From an uncultured Ruminiclostridium sp. (lineage in GTDB: Bacteria; Bacillota; Clostridia; Oscillospirales; Ruminococcaceae), in NCBI GenBank assembly GCA_949878745.1, contig CATLBH010000029.1:1-34943 (forward strand): DNA of 34,943 bases, written 5' to 3'. The notes beneath the pieces were generated by a model that worked only from the letters and a program-made list of their open reading frames with translations, was not told the origin of the DNA and ran no database searches. A program made the translations under genes and the position numbers. Below, in pieces: positions 9,472 through 17,814 of this stretch (its first letter is position 1; every line of letters starts with the position of its first letter).

Positions 9472-9565
9472 ATACTAATCCCTTTTAAAATGTTGGATTA
9501 GTGTTTCGGGTGCAGTCCTTTTTTAAACTATGGATAAGATCCATAGTTTAAAAAAGGATTGGTAC
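9472..9565 (+). repeat. T element, copy 1 (two-hairpin dispersed repeat)
   Basis: The element begins ATACTAAT and ends ATTGGTAC. Hairpin 1 is ACTAATCC (9474-9481) with GGATTAGT (9495-9502). The linker GTTTCGGGTGCA (9503-9514) follows. Hairpin 2 is a perfect 19-bp stem, 9516-9534 with 9540-9558, around a 5-base loop. The same layout recurs at 22755, 23088 (inverted), 25067 and 27904, with a deleted form at 18701. Confidence 0.85.
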
Positions 9566-9657
9566 AAGTTATTGTTAACAAAGCTGCCCAAAAAATGTGC
9601 CGAAGCAATAAAAACTTTTCTTTTTTGTAAGAAATTGTGAAAATTTTATCCTAACAC

Positions 9658-9686
9658 TTGCATTTTCTCGATAAATATTATATAAT
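9658..9686 (+). promoter_or_regulatory. Sigma-A promoter of the ATP synthase cluster
   Basis: TTGCAT (9658-9663) and a perfect TATAAT (9681-9686) are separated by exactly 17 bases. It is the only strong plus-strand promoter seen before the cluster and lies about 140 bases upstream of the first start codon. Confidence 0.8.
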
Positions 9687-9827
9687 ATTACTGCAACTCT
9701 TTGAAAAAATAAAGAAAGCGGCTTACCCATAATACAGATTAGTCAAAATACGGACAAATAAAACTGAAATTTTTCATAATAATATTTCATAAAGAAACAG
9801 ACCGATAAAGGGAGTACAAAAAGTACA

Positions 9828-10478
9828 ATGGCTACGAAAAAGAAAAAGAAAAACGGAATAAACATAGCTTCGCTTATCATAACTATACTTGCGGTGGCTT
9901 TGGCGATCGGCGCGATAATTTTTCTCTTAAAGACCACCGGCTCCGACGATGAAGCGGAAACCACCCCCACCCGGCCCGCCGTTACCGAGTTTATGGCGAC
10001 TCAGGAGCTGGTGGACGCCACGCAGCAGGCCGCCTATGATCTGCTCCCCAAAAACTATAAGGTATTCCAGTATCTTACCAGGGGAATGACCCACGAGGAC
10101 GAGCCTTACGGAAATCTCCCCGAGGACGGCTTCTACACCTGCGTCAGCGACGAATTCGATAATTTTGATGATTTCAGCGATTATATAAAAGGAATATATA
10201 CCGAAGAAACGGCGGAAAAGCTGCTTTCCGACCCCTTCGGGAACGGCTCCGTATACGGCGTGGACGATACCGGCGCGCTTGGTCTTTCCTCTGAATTTGT
10301 TCCCAATGAGGAAGAGGGTCTTTCTTGGGCGGACGTACACTTCCTCTGCACCCCTCTTTCCGAAACCGAATGCAATGTAAAAGTCACCTTAAAGGACTCT
10401 TCCGACAACGACGTGGACAAAGAAGTTATGCTTGTCCTTGAAAACGGCGAGTGGAAGCTTGCGGAGTTGGTGGGCTGA
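9828..10478 (+). CDS. Membrane-anchored extracytoplasmic protein at the head of the atp cluster
   Basis: A 216-residue protein of unknown function. After a lysine cluster (residues 4-8) there is one hydrophobic segment at about 12-34, which reads as an uncleaved N-terminal anchor with the rest outside the cell. A short Thr/Pro linker near 44-50 leads to an acidic domain of about 160 residues (PEDGFYTCVSDEFDNFDDFSDY and a final LENGEWKLAELVG). The YxxVSDxFxxxxDFxxYIxxxYTxETAxKLL pattern and the closing strand vaguely recall IseA-like cell-wall hydrolase inhibitors or NTF2-like folds. I do not claim either. An AAAGGGA site precedes the ATG. The stop lies six bases before the atpZ-like start, so it is very probably co-transcribed with the ATP synthase genes. 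Confidence 0.7.
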   Translation: MATKKKKKNGINIASLIITILAVALAIGAIIFLLKTTGSDDEAETTPTRPAVTEFMATQELVDATQQAAYDLLPKNYKVFQYLTRGMTHEDEPYGNLPEDGFYTCVSDEFDNFDDFSDYIKGIYTEETAEKLLSDPFGNGSVYGVDDTGALGLSSEFVPNEEEGLSWADVHFLCTPLSETECNVKVTLKDSSDNDVDKEVMLVLENGEWKLAELVG

Positions 10479-10484
10479 TGGCTT

Positions 10485-10793
10485 ATGAACGAAGAAAAGG
10501 AAAAAGGCGAAAAAAGGGATAATCCTTTTTCGGTCTACGCGGTGGCCAGCCAAATAGGGTTTATGGTGATCCTCCCCCTTTTGCTGTTCATCTGGGGCGG
10601 CGCGTGGCTGGTGGAAAAATTTTCCCTTCCCCAATGGCTGATGCCCGTGTTTATCGCCTTGGGAATAATAACCATGATATCCTCGGTGGGGAGCTACCTT
10701 CTTAAGCTTACCAAAAAATACGGAAAACCCAACGTCCCCAAAATGTCGGAGTTTCACCACGACACGAAAGATCACGACTATTACGACGATTGA
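10485..10793 (+). CDS. atpZ: AtpZ-like ATP synthase accessory protein
   Basis: A 102-residue protein with two membrane helices at about 20-42 and 52-74, a charged N-terminus and an acidic, His/Asp-rich tail (FHHDTKDHDYYDD). Helical-hairpin proteins of this size encoded before atpI and atpB belong to the AtpZ/AtpI family, proposed to help rotor assembly or to form a Mg2+/Ca2+ channel with AtpI. The match rests on position, length and the FxxYAxxSQIGFxxxxPLLLxIxxGxWL pattern. It follows the upstream gene by six bases, which suggests translational coupling. The His/Asp-rich tail could bind metal, though this is only inferred. Confidence 0.78.
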   Translation: MNEEKEKGEKRDNPFSVYAVASQIGFMVILPLLLFIWGGAWLVEKFSLPQWLMPVFIALGIITMISSVGSYLLKLTKKYGKPNVPKMSEFHHDTKDHDYYDD

Positions 10794-10811
10794 TAAAAAA
10801 GGATTGATATA

Positions 10812-11225
10812 ATGAAGCGCAAACCGAAAAACCCCGCCTTTGAGGAACTGCGGGATATGCTGCCCACGGCGCTGATAATAAACGGCCTCACCCTGGTGGG
10901 AATAGCGGTATACGGCGTATTCGAGGGCATAACCTGGAGAGCCGTGACGGGGCTTCTGTTCGGCGACCTTCTGGCGGCGGGAAACTTTATCCTCTTGGGT
11001 ATGTCGGCGGCAGGCACCCTCACAAAAGCCAGCGCGAAAAAAGGGCAGTTTTTCGCGAATATGTCCTACGGCGGAAGGTATATAGGTCTTTTCCTGCTAC
11101 TGGCGGGAGGGCTTATGCTGGGAATCATCGAGGCGGTTCCCGCTTTTGTCCCGCTTTTTATACCCAAGGTGCATTATATGTTCAAATACACTTTTAAGGG
11201 CAAAAGCTTTGACGACTTCGGCTAA
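10812..11225 (+). CDS. atpI: ATP synthase subunit I-like protein
   Basis: A 137-residue integral membrane protein with four predicted helices (about 17-38, 44-66, 88-108 and 110-128) and a basic C-terminus. Size, topology and place directly before atpB match subunit I (AtpI), which assists assembly of the c-ring and is not part of the finished enzyme. The sequence is poorly conserved in this family, so context carries the call. AAAAAAGG lies just before the start. A 114-bp spacer with a small ACGGC-TTC-GCCGT hairpin separates it from atpB. Confidence 0.72.
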   Translation: MKRKPKNPAFEELRDMLPTALIINGLTLVGIAVYGVFEGITWRAVTGLLFGDLLAAGNFILLGMSAAGTLTKASAKKGQFFANMSYGGRYIGLFLLLAGGLMLGIIEAVPAFVPLFIPKVHYMFKYTFKGKSFDDFG

Positions 11226-11339
11226 GACCGCTTTTTAGACCATGGTTAAAACAAACACAACAGAATTTTTAAAGGCATTTACGGCTTCGCCGTTTCATAT
11301 TTTATTTCATTTTAATTTCAGAAAGGCTGTGATTTTTTA

Positions 11340-12047
11340 ATGGGAATGAATCTTTTGGCGGAATCCAAATTTACCGTTAACGGCCCCCTCGAGGTGACGA
11401 CCTTCGAGCTGTTCGGTATGACCTTTCACCTGTCGGAATCGGTGGTGGTTGAATGGTTCGTTATGATTCTGCTGGGCGTGCTGTTCTTTGTCCTCGGGCG
11501 CAACCTTAAGGTAAAGCCCACATCAAGGCGCCAGATAGCCGCCGAATACATTGTGGGACTGTTCAGCGGAATGGTTAAGGACACCATGGGCGTAAGCTAT
11601 AAGAAATACACACCCTATATAGGCGCTCTTTTCTGCTTCTCCATATTGTCGAGCCTTATGGGACTTCTTGGGCTCCGTCCCCCTACGGCCGACATATCGG
11701 TGGTAGGCTCCTGGGCGCTGATAACCTTCGTGCTGGTTCAGAGGAACAAGGGAAAGACGGGCGGCGTAAAGGGCTATTTCAAAAGCTTTGTCGATCCTCT
11801 TCCCTTTATGCTCCCCTTTAACATAATCGGCGAAATCGCCAACCCCTTGTCTCAGGCGCTCCGTCATTTCGGCAACATTGTTTCGGGACTTGTAATAGGC
11901 GGCCTTATCTATTTTGCCTTAGGCAATTTAGCCATAGGACTTCCCGCGATACTTTCCCTTTACTTCGACTTGTTCTCGTCGTTCTTACAGGCTTACATAT
12001 TCGTTACTTTGACTATGAGTTATGTGTCGATGGCCGAATGCGACTAG
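11340..12047 (+). CDS. atpB: F1Fo ATP synthase subunit a
   Basis: A 235-residue membrane stator subunit that forms the two ion half-channels against the c-ring. The essential arginine is R175 in NPLSQALRHFGNIVSG, and the conserved glutamine is Q217 in FSSFLQAYIFVTLTMSYV. RPPTADISV at 113-121 is the other family signature. The residue after the essential Arg is His, where most family members have Leu (LRLFGN). Five to six helices are evident. The stop codon overlaps a hairpin (12047-12080), and atpE does not follow until 555 bases later, an unusually long gap for this operon. Confidence 0.95.
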   Translation: MGMNLLAESKFTVNGPLEVTTFELFGMTFHLSESVVVEWFVMILLGVLFFVLGRNLKVKPTSRRQIAAEYIVGLFSGMVKDTMGVSYKKYTPYIGALFCFSILSSLMGLLGLRPPTADISVVGSWALITFVLVQRNKGKTGGVKGYFKSFVDPLPFMLPFNIIGEIANPLSQALRHFGNIVSGLVIGGLIYFALGNLAIGLPAILSLYFDLFSSFLQAYIFVTLTMSYVSMAECD

Positions 12048-12204
12048 TATTTTTCGCGCCCGAAAGGGCGCTCAAAATACGTCCGATACACTTTGCGGAC
12101 GCTGTCCGCAATTTTGCTGCGCCAAAAGCGTGTATCGGACACGTACTGCGCCTGTCTTAGGTTGATTTATACGGAAGCTGTATAATATGCGGCAATTCTT
12201 TTTT

Positions 12205-12440
12205 CGCTTCTTTTTTGGGATCCAAAAAGGAAGCAGGGTTTCCAGAGGGGCAACGCCCCTTTGTTCTTCCTCTGCGGAGTAAGAAACTCTCTTTACACTA
12301 AAAGCGCTCGGGAAGGGGTGAATTGAAAAACAGTCCGCAGAACTGTTTTTCAAGAGGGGAAGCCCTGCAAGAGAGTGCTTCTCTTGGTTCGACAAGCACT
12401 TTTTTCCTTAGGGGTTATCCACGAACGGAAAAAGTTTTTA
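12205..12440 (+). repeat. S element, copy A (inside the atp operon)
   Basis: It opens with the palindrome CTTCTTTTTTGGGATCC-AAAAAGGAAG (12207-12233), then GGGGC-AAC-GCCCC. A further stem, AAAAACAGT/ACTGTTTTT, sits near 12328-12352. The family core GGGGAAGCCCTGCAAGAGAG follows, then an AAGCAC block and GGGGTTATCCACGAACGG near 12411-12428. The core recurs at 22970, 24967 and 28168. Confidence 0.75.
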
Positions 12441-12490
12441 ATGCTCCAACAAAAAGCACACCTGTCAAGCACTCACCCCGTTTTTTGAGT

Positions 12491-12517
12491 TTGCCCCCAA
12501 ACAGTAAATCATATAAT
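12491..12517 (+). promoter_or_regulatory. Possible internal promoter before atpE
   Basis: A perfect TATAAT at 12512-12517 lies about 85 bases before the atpE start, with TTGCCC 15 bases upstream. The short spacing and imperfect -35 make it tentative. It would let the c subunit, needed in many copies, be expressed despite the hairpins upstream. Confidence 0.35.
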
Positions 12518-12554
12518 TTCATCAAACCCAAATGTTTTCCCCAAAAAGGGTTAA

Positions 12555-12860
<306 letters not shown>

Positions 12861-12901
12861 GAGTGGACTAAATTCTGTTGAAAGGACTGATCATATTGTA
12901 T

Positions 12902-13426
12902 ATGGAATTACTTGCCGAAAGTAAAACCTATCTCTCCTTCGTGGATATCAACCCCTCTACCATTGTCTTTACGCTGATCAACACCCTTATAATCTTTCTG
13001 CTGTACCGTTTCTTTTTACATAATAAAGTAATGGCGATTCTGGATCAGAGACAGCAGATGATAAACGCCGACTTCGAAGCCGCCGACGCGGCGAAAAAGG
13101 AAGCGGAGGAAACCAAGGCGGAATATACCGAAAAGCTTCTTAAATCCAAGGAAGAAGCCGAACAGATCGTTGCGGCGGCCACCAAAAGAGCCGCCGACAA
13201 GGAAGCGGAGATTATTGCCGAAGCCAACGCCGACGCCGCCAGAATGAAGCAGCAGGCGCAGGAAAGCATCGAGCAGGAAAAACGCCGCGCCCTCAACGAG
13301 GTAAAGGATCAGATTTCCGAAGTGGTTGTTCTGGCCGCCTCCAAGGTTTGCGAAAAGGAAATATCCGAAAAGGACAATGCCGGACTTATTGAAGGTTTTC
13401 TTGCCGGCGTAGGAAAAGAGGGCTGA
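12902..13426 (+). CDS. atpF: F1Fo ATP synthase subunit b
   Basis: A 174-residue peripheral-stalk subunit. One membrane helix at about 18-38 (PSTIVFTLINTLIIFLLYRF) is followed by a long charged, Ala/Glu/Lys-rich coiled coil of about 120 residues that dimerises and binds delta. I take the ATG at 12902. GAAAGGA at 12880-12886 is 15 bases away, so the in-frame TTG at 12896 (nine bases away) is a real alternative adding two residues. The stop overlaps the start region of atpH by design: only one base separates TGA from the next ATG. Confidence 0.93.
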   Translation: MELLAESKTYLSFVDINPSTIVFTLINTLIIFLLYRFFLHNKVMAILDQRQQMINADFEAADAAKKEAEETKAEYTEKLLKSKEEAEQIVAAATKRAADKEAEIIAEANADAARMKQQAQESIEQEKRRALNEVKDQISEVVVLAASKVCEKEISEKDNAGLIEGFLAGVGKEG

Positions 13427-13427
13427 T

Positions 13428-13973
13428 ATGACGGGAACGGTTGAAAAAAACTATTCTTTGGCTCTCTTTGACGCGATAAACGAAGAGGGAGAAAGTCTCT
13501 CTTCGGCGCGGGACGAGCTGAATTCGGTTAAAACCGTCATCGACGGATCCGACGGCTTTGTCAAGCTGATGAACACCCCCACCGTATCCAACGAAGAAAA
13601 AATATCGGTTATCAAGGACGCTTTCGGCGGAAAGCTGTCGAGATGCGTGTACAACTTTCTCTGTGTAATCACCGAGGGAAGGCGCTGGGATAAATTTGAC
13701 AAAATCCGCTCCGCCTTTTCGGAATTGTGCAACGAGAAATTGGGCATAGCGGAGATTACGGTTACCACCGCCTTTCCTCTTACCCCTCCCCAAAAAGAGC
13801 AGGTTAAGAAGAAAATGTCCGAGATAATAGGCAAAAACATACTAATGTCCGAAAAAATTGACAAATCCATAATGGGCGGCATTGTCGTGGACTACGGCGA
13901 CACCCGTATGGACGGCAGCGTTAAAACAAGACTCGAAGGCTTAAAGGAAAGCTTTTCTCAGCTTATAGGCTAA
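13428..13973 (+). CDS. atpH: F1Fo ATP synthase subunit delta
   Basis: A 181-residue soluble stalk protein linking subunit b to the alpha3-beta3 head. The N-terminal helical domain (about 1-110) holds the usual NYSLALFDAINEEG opening. The C-terminal domain has the family ending MGGIVVDYGDTRMDGSVKTRLEGL at about 148-171, equivalent to the IGGxxxxxxDxxxDxSxxxxL signature. It follows atpF with one base between stop and start. A 65-bp spacer and the embedded lipoprotein gene follow; normally atpA would come next. Confidence 0.94.
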   Translation: MTGTVEKNYSLALFDAINEEGESLSSARDELNSVKTVIDGSDGFVKLMNTPTVSNEEKISVIKDAFGGKLSRCVYNFLCVITEGRRWDKFDKIRSAFSELCNEKLGIAEITVTTAFPLTPPQKEQVKKKMSEIIGKNILMSEKIDKSIMGGIVVDYGDTRMDGSVKTRLEGLKESFSQLIG

Positions 13974-14038
13974 AAGAGTTAAAGGGATAAAAGACAAGGA
14001 GTTAAGGCTTAAAAGATCCGGCCGGAAAGGAAATCAAT

Positions 14039-15706
14039 ATGAAAAAATTTAAATATTTTTTCATATATTTTTTGGCACTGACTTTTATTTTGCCTGTCCT
14101 TGCTTCCTGCCAAAAGGAAGATAAGTCGGAAACTTTTTCCGCCGAAATGCCCGATCCCTTTGATTACTCAAAGCCCTTAGCACACGAAACCTTAGGAAGC
14201 TTCAAAAGCTGTTACAACTTCACCTTTTCATGTCTGGATTCCGCGATTCTTAACCTTGCGGATAAAGACGAACGCGACAGGTGGTTTGACGAAAAATTCA
14301 ACGAACGCCTTTTCGTTCCCTACCCCGACGATATTACGGTGTTAAGCTTCGTGCGGCGATTTGACATTCCCAAGGAAAAGCTTCTTGAGGCTGCGGAAAA
14401 TGCCGATTTTCCCGAAGAGTGCATTAGCCCCGAGGATATCGAGATAATTTATTCGGAGGATACGGAGTTAATAAACAAAACCTTCGCGGACGAATACGTC
14501 TTGATAAACGGCGATAAAATATATTCCGCCGAGTGGGTCTATGCACAAACTCCCGACGATTACCTCGACGAGGGAATCCCCTTCGAAAAAGCGATAAACT
14601 GCCTTGAAAAAATGAAAGAGCTGCCCTTTACCGAGGAAGCTCAAACCGCGCTGGACAGTAAAATTGACTATCTTAAAAAAGCGGGCAATCCGGTCAGGGA
14701 ACCGAAAAACATAAAGTTGTTTACCCTTCCCGAAGAGGACTGCAAGTCCTTTTTCAGCGGCTACGACTATGACGAGAACGGAAAAGAAGCGGAAATCAGC
14801 GCCTACTCTCTGGTGTATAAGGAAAAAATATACTCCCCCCAATGGCTTTTCGAACACTCGATAAGCGATTACATAGGGAAAGGCCTACCACTGGACGAAA
14901 CGGCGGATCACCTTGAAAAAATTGGCGATTTCCCCTTTACCGACGAGGCGAGAACCGAGCTGGAGGAAAAAGCGAAGCTTGTAAGAAAAATATATTCCTT
15001 TTCCTATGACGAAGCTTCCGCCGCCGAGGAAAACGAAAACGGTATCCATCAAGAAATAACGATGCCGAATCCGTTTTCCGAAAAAGAAGGAGCGAGCGGA
15101 GACTCGGCGTATAATTTTTACAGCGATTACGCTTTCAGGTTCGGAAATATAGAGTCTACCATATCAAATCTTGTCGACTATGAAAAAAGCAAGGAATGGA
15201 TAAACAACTGTTTTACCGAAGCGATTGCGAATCCCGAAGCTCCGGAAAAAACTCTTTTGGATTATATCAAATATTTTGATATACCGAAAGAAAAGCTTAA
15301 AGAAGCTGTTTCGAGCGCAAATTTACCCGAAGGCTGGATAATATCCCCATCCGATGTGGATGTAATATATTCCGGCGATGATGACCTTATCAAGCAGACC
15401 TTTGTAAACGAATACGCGCTTTTTTATAACGGTAAAATTTACAGCGCCGAGTGGTTGTATGAACATTCGCCAACTGACTATCTTAACGAAGGACTACCCT
15501 TAAACGAAGTCGCGGCGCGTCTCGAAAAAATGGAAGATTTTTCGCTTACCGAGGAAGCGATAGCTGCCTTGGAAACCAAAGCGAAAATGTTGGAGAAGGA
15601 ATATTCCGAAGCGGAAATAACTGTTTCACCCGCAGAACCTGAAACCGTCTCCATGACCGAAGCTCCGGAAACCGACGAACCCGAATCCACAACCCCCGCG
15701 CCCTGA
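14039..15706 (+). CDS. Repeat-containing lipoprotein embedded in the atp operon
   Basis: A 555-residue predicted lipoprotein of unknown function. A basic N-terminus and hydrophobic stretch lead to the lipobox LASC, with Cys24 as the acylation site, so it should sit on the outer face of the membrane. It is internally duplicated: unit A (about 38-155, MPDPF to NKTFADEYVL) recurs at about 342-461 (MPNPF to KQTFVNEYAL). A second unit, KIYSAEWLYEHSxxDYxxxGLPL followed by LEKM and a helix, occurs three times (160-214, 263-318, 466-522). The tail is rich in Thr, Pro and Glu, wall-spacer-like. It lies between atpH and atpA on the same strand with GGAAAG before the ATG, and no promoter or terminator separates it. 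Codon choice looks like that of its neighbours, so recent transfer is not evident. Confidence 0.8.
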   Translation: MKKFKYFFIYFLALTFILPVLASCQKEDKSETFSAEMPDPFDYSKPLAHETLGSFKSCYNFTFSCLDSAILNLADKDERDRWFDEKFNERLFVPYPDDITVLSFVRRFDIPKEKLLEAAENADFPEECISPEDIEIIYSEDTELINKTFADEYVLINGDKIYSAEWVYAQTPDDYLDEGIPFEKAINCLEKMKELPFTEEAQTALDSKIDYLKKAGNPVREPKNIKLFTLPEEDCKSFFSGYDYDENGKEAEISAYSLVYKEKIYSPQWLFEHSISDYIGKGLPLDETADHLEKIGDFPFTDEARTELEEKAKLVRKIYSFSYDEASAAEENENGIHQEITMPNPFSEKEGASGDSAYNFYSDYAFRFGNIESTISNLVDYEKSKEWINNCFTEAIANPEAPEKTLLDYIKYFDIPKEKLKEAVSSANLPEGWIISPSDVDVIYSGDDDLIKQTFVNEYALFYNGKIYSAEWLYEHSPTDYLNEGLPLNEVAARLEKMEDFSLTEEAIAALETKAKMLEKEYSEAEITVSPAEPETVSMTEAPETDEPESTTPAP

Positions 15707-15799
15707 TTTTATTTTTTCCGCCGAATTACTGCGGCTTATTTAAAAAATTCCCCGCGGAAAGGAGTTTCCGCAAGACCACCGAAAGGAGGAAGGTCACAA

Positions 15800-17314
15800 A
15801 TGGAATTACGCCCCGAAGAAATAACGGGAATACTTAAAAATCGAATCAAAGAATTTGACAGTAAAATTTCTCTCACCGATACCGGTACGGTAGTTACCGT
15901 AGGCGACGGTATCGTAAATATCCATGGCTTGGAAAACTGTATGATAAACGAGCTCTTACAGTTTGAAAACAGCGTTCAGTGTATGGCGCTGAACTTGGAG
16001 CAAAGCTCCGTTGGCGCGGTAATGCTGGGTCCCGACGACGACATCAAGGAGGGAGCCACGGTAAAACGCACCGGAAAAATTATCTCCGTGCCCGTAGGCG
16101 AAGCCCTTCTGGGAAGAGTGGTAAACCCCTTGGGCGAACCCATAGACGGCGCGGGAGCAATACTTACCGAGGAACGCAGACCTATCGAAAAGATAGCTTC
16201 CGGTATCATCACCCGCGAACCCGTAAGCGTACCCTTACAGACCGGTATCAAGGCCATCGACAGTATGATCCCCATAGGAAGAGGTCAGCGTGAGCTTATT
16301 ATCGGCGACAGACAGACGGGTAAAACCGCCATCGCCGTGGACACCATCATTAACCAGAAGGATTCCGGCGTTCTCTGTATTTATGTGGCAATAGGACAGA
16401 AGGCCTCCACCGTGGCTACCGTTGTTGAACAGCTTAAGGCTGCGGGAGCAATGGATTTCACTATCGTAGTGTCCGCGGCTGCCTCCGAGCTGGCGCCCCT
16501 TCAGTACATTGCCCCTTACTCCGGCTGTGCCATGGGCGAATACTTTATGGAAAAAGGAAAAGACGTACTGGTAGTATACGACGACCTGTCAAAGCACGCC
16601 GTGGCTTACCGCGCACTCTCCCTGCTCCTTAAAAGACCCCCCGGACGTGAAGCTTACCCCGGCGACGTTTTCTATCTCCATTCGAGACTGCTTGAAAGAG
16701 CTGCCAACCTTACCGAAGAATACGGCGGAGGCTCTCTTACAGCTCTGCCTATCATCGAAACGCAGGCGGGCGACGTTTCCGCGTATATTCCCACCAACGT
16801 TATCTCCATCACCGACGGACAGATATTCCTTGAAACCGAGCTGTTCAACAGCGGTATAAGACCCGCCGTAAACCCCGGTATCTCGGTATCCCGTGTAGGC
16901 GGCAACGCCCAGATCAAGGCGATGAAGAAGGTTTCCGGCTCCCTTAAGCTTGAGTATTCACAGTACCGTGAATTACAGGCGTTCTCTCAGTTCGGCTCCG
17001 ATCTTGACGCGGATACAAAGGCGAGACTTGCCAAGGGCGAGCGTATAGTTGAAGTGCTTAAACAGCCCCAGAGCTCGCCTCTCACCGTTCAGGATCAGGT
17101 TGTAATCATTTACGCCGTTATTAACAACTACCTTGCCGACGTTCCCGTTGATAAAACCGCCAGATACCAAAAGGAGCTGTTGACGGAAATCAATGAGAAG
17201 CACAACGAGATCACAAACGGCATAAAGAACGAAAAGGTGCTTTCACCCGAAAACGAGGAAAAGCTGAAATCGGTGCTTAAGGAGTTTACCGAAAGCTTCG
17301 TGAGAAGCCTGTAA
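15800..17314 (+). CDS. atpA: F1Fo ATP synthase subunit alpha
   Basis: A 504-residue non-catalytic nucleotide-binding subunit of the F1 head. Walker A is GDRQTGKT at 169-176. [13 protein letters not shown] and the signature [14 protein letters not shown] (about 355-368, including the arginine finger near 363-366) are present. Length is normal. A textbook AAAGGAGG (15782-15789) precedes the ATG. The 93-bp spacer after the lipoprotein gene has no terminator, which supports read-through from atpH across the inserted gene. Confidence 0.98.
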   Translation: MELRPEEITGILKNRIKEFDSKISLTDTGTVVTVGDGIVNIHGLENCMINELLQFENSVQCMALNLEQSSVGAVMLGPDDDIKEGATVKRTGKIISVPVGEALLGRVVNPLGEPIDGAGAILTEERRPIEKIASGIITREPVSVPLQTGIKAIDSMIPIGRGQRELIIGDRQTGKTAIAVDTIINQKDSGVLCIYVAIGQKASTVATVVEQLKAAGAMDFTIVVSAAASELAPLQYIAPYSGCAMGEYFMEKGKDVLVVYDDLSKHAVAYRALSLLLKRPPGREAYPGDVFYLHSRLLERAANLTEEYGGGSLTALPIIETQAGDVSAYIPTNVISITDGQIFLETELFNSGIRPAVNPGISVSRVGGNAQIKAMKKVSGSLKLEYSQYRELQAFSQFGSDLDADTKARLAKGERIVEVLKQPQSSPLTVQDQVVIIYAVINNYLADVPVDKTARYQKELLTEINEKHNEITNGIKNEKVLSPENEEKLKSVLKEFTESFVRSL

Positions 17315-17338
17315 TATTTCAAAAAGGAGTTTCCTATA

Positions 17339-17581
17339 ATGTGGATAATGGGCGAAAACGGCACCGAGCTTGCCGAAGTGAAATTTTTCAAAGTGGTGAA
17401 AAATATCGGCGGCAAGGATAAAAAGTGGTCTTTAGTGGGGTATCCCCAAGCTATAGATACTATCGGGGGCATCATCTGCGGTTACTTTTCCGACGAGGAC
17501 AGAGCCATAGCCGCGCTTGAAAAGCTGATAGCCTTTATTGAGGAAAACCCCGGAAAGGTTTACAGGTTCGATAAACCCTGA
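17339..17581 (+). CDS. Small MWI-type protein embedded in the atp operon
   Basis: An 80-residue soluble protein beginning MWIMGENGTELAEVKFFKVV and ending in a helix with DEDRAIAALEKLIAFIEENP. The shape (MWIxxxxGxxLxxVxxF, a short beta region, Gly/Tyr, then a helix with ERAxxxLxxI) resembles a widespread family of 70-90-residue Firmicute proteins of unknown role that often start MWI(M/R)SQD and end GxYxTxERALxVLxEI. AAAAAGGAG precedes the ATG, 24 bases after the atpA stop. Placement between atpA and atpG is unusual. No residues suggest catalysis. Confidence 0.7.
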   Translation: MWIMGENGTELAEVKFFKVVKNIGGKDKKWSLVGYPQAIDTIGGIICGYFSDEDRAIAALEKLIAFIEENPGKVYRFDKP

Positions 17582-17662
17582 ATCCCAGGAAAATTTTTCC
17601 CACAGCTAAAAAATCAACAAAAACAAACAAGAACGGCTTCCTGCACGAAAGGAGAACGGAAT

Positions 17663-17785
17663 ATGAAAAAAGCCGCTTTTGTAATAAGCATAGTAGCGCT
17701 GTCAATATCGGCGCTTAATCTGGCGTTTTCCCTGCTTTGCTTTTTCTGCAAGGAAAACGTTCTGCCCCTTAAAAAATACTATTAA
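17663..17785 (+). CDS. 40-residue single-helix membrane peptide in the atp operon
   Basis: A short ORF coding for 40 residues: MKKAAFVISIVALSISALNL, then AFSLLCFFCKENVLPLKKYY. It has a basic start, one hydrophobic helix at about 4-28 with a Cys pair (C26 and C29), and a basic end. GAAAGGAG lies eight bases before the ATG, and the stop is 30 bases before the atpG start, so it is placed and initiated like a real gene. Its size, single helix and location suggest a small membrane protein, possibly associated with Fo, but there is no known family I can name. It could also be a leader peptide coupled to atpG. Confidence 0.6.
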   Translation: MKKAAFVISIVALSISALNLAFSLLCFFCKENVLPLKKYY

Positions 17786-17814
17786 ACCAACATATACTGT
17801 TAAGAGGTGATAAA

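Larger units (their letters stand above)
9437..9827. other. Divergent intergenic region
   Basis: This 391-bp spacer between the glucan synthase gene (-) and the ATP synthase cluster (+) holds a full T repeat at 9472-9565 and a strong plus-strand promoter at 9658-9686. About 140 bp of AT-rich 5' leader follow. No clear minus-strand promoter for the glucan synthase gene was seen, unless it lies inside the repeat. Confidence 0.7.

Noticed and set aside
10794-10811. AAAAAAGGATTGATATA before the atpI-like gene resembles the right end of a T element
   Set aside because: No left end, linker or stem is present; an A-rich ribosome site explains it.
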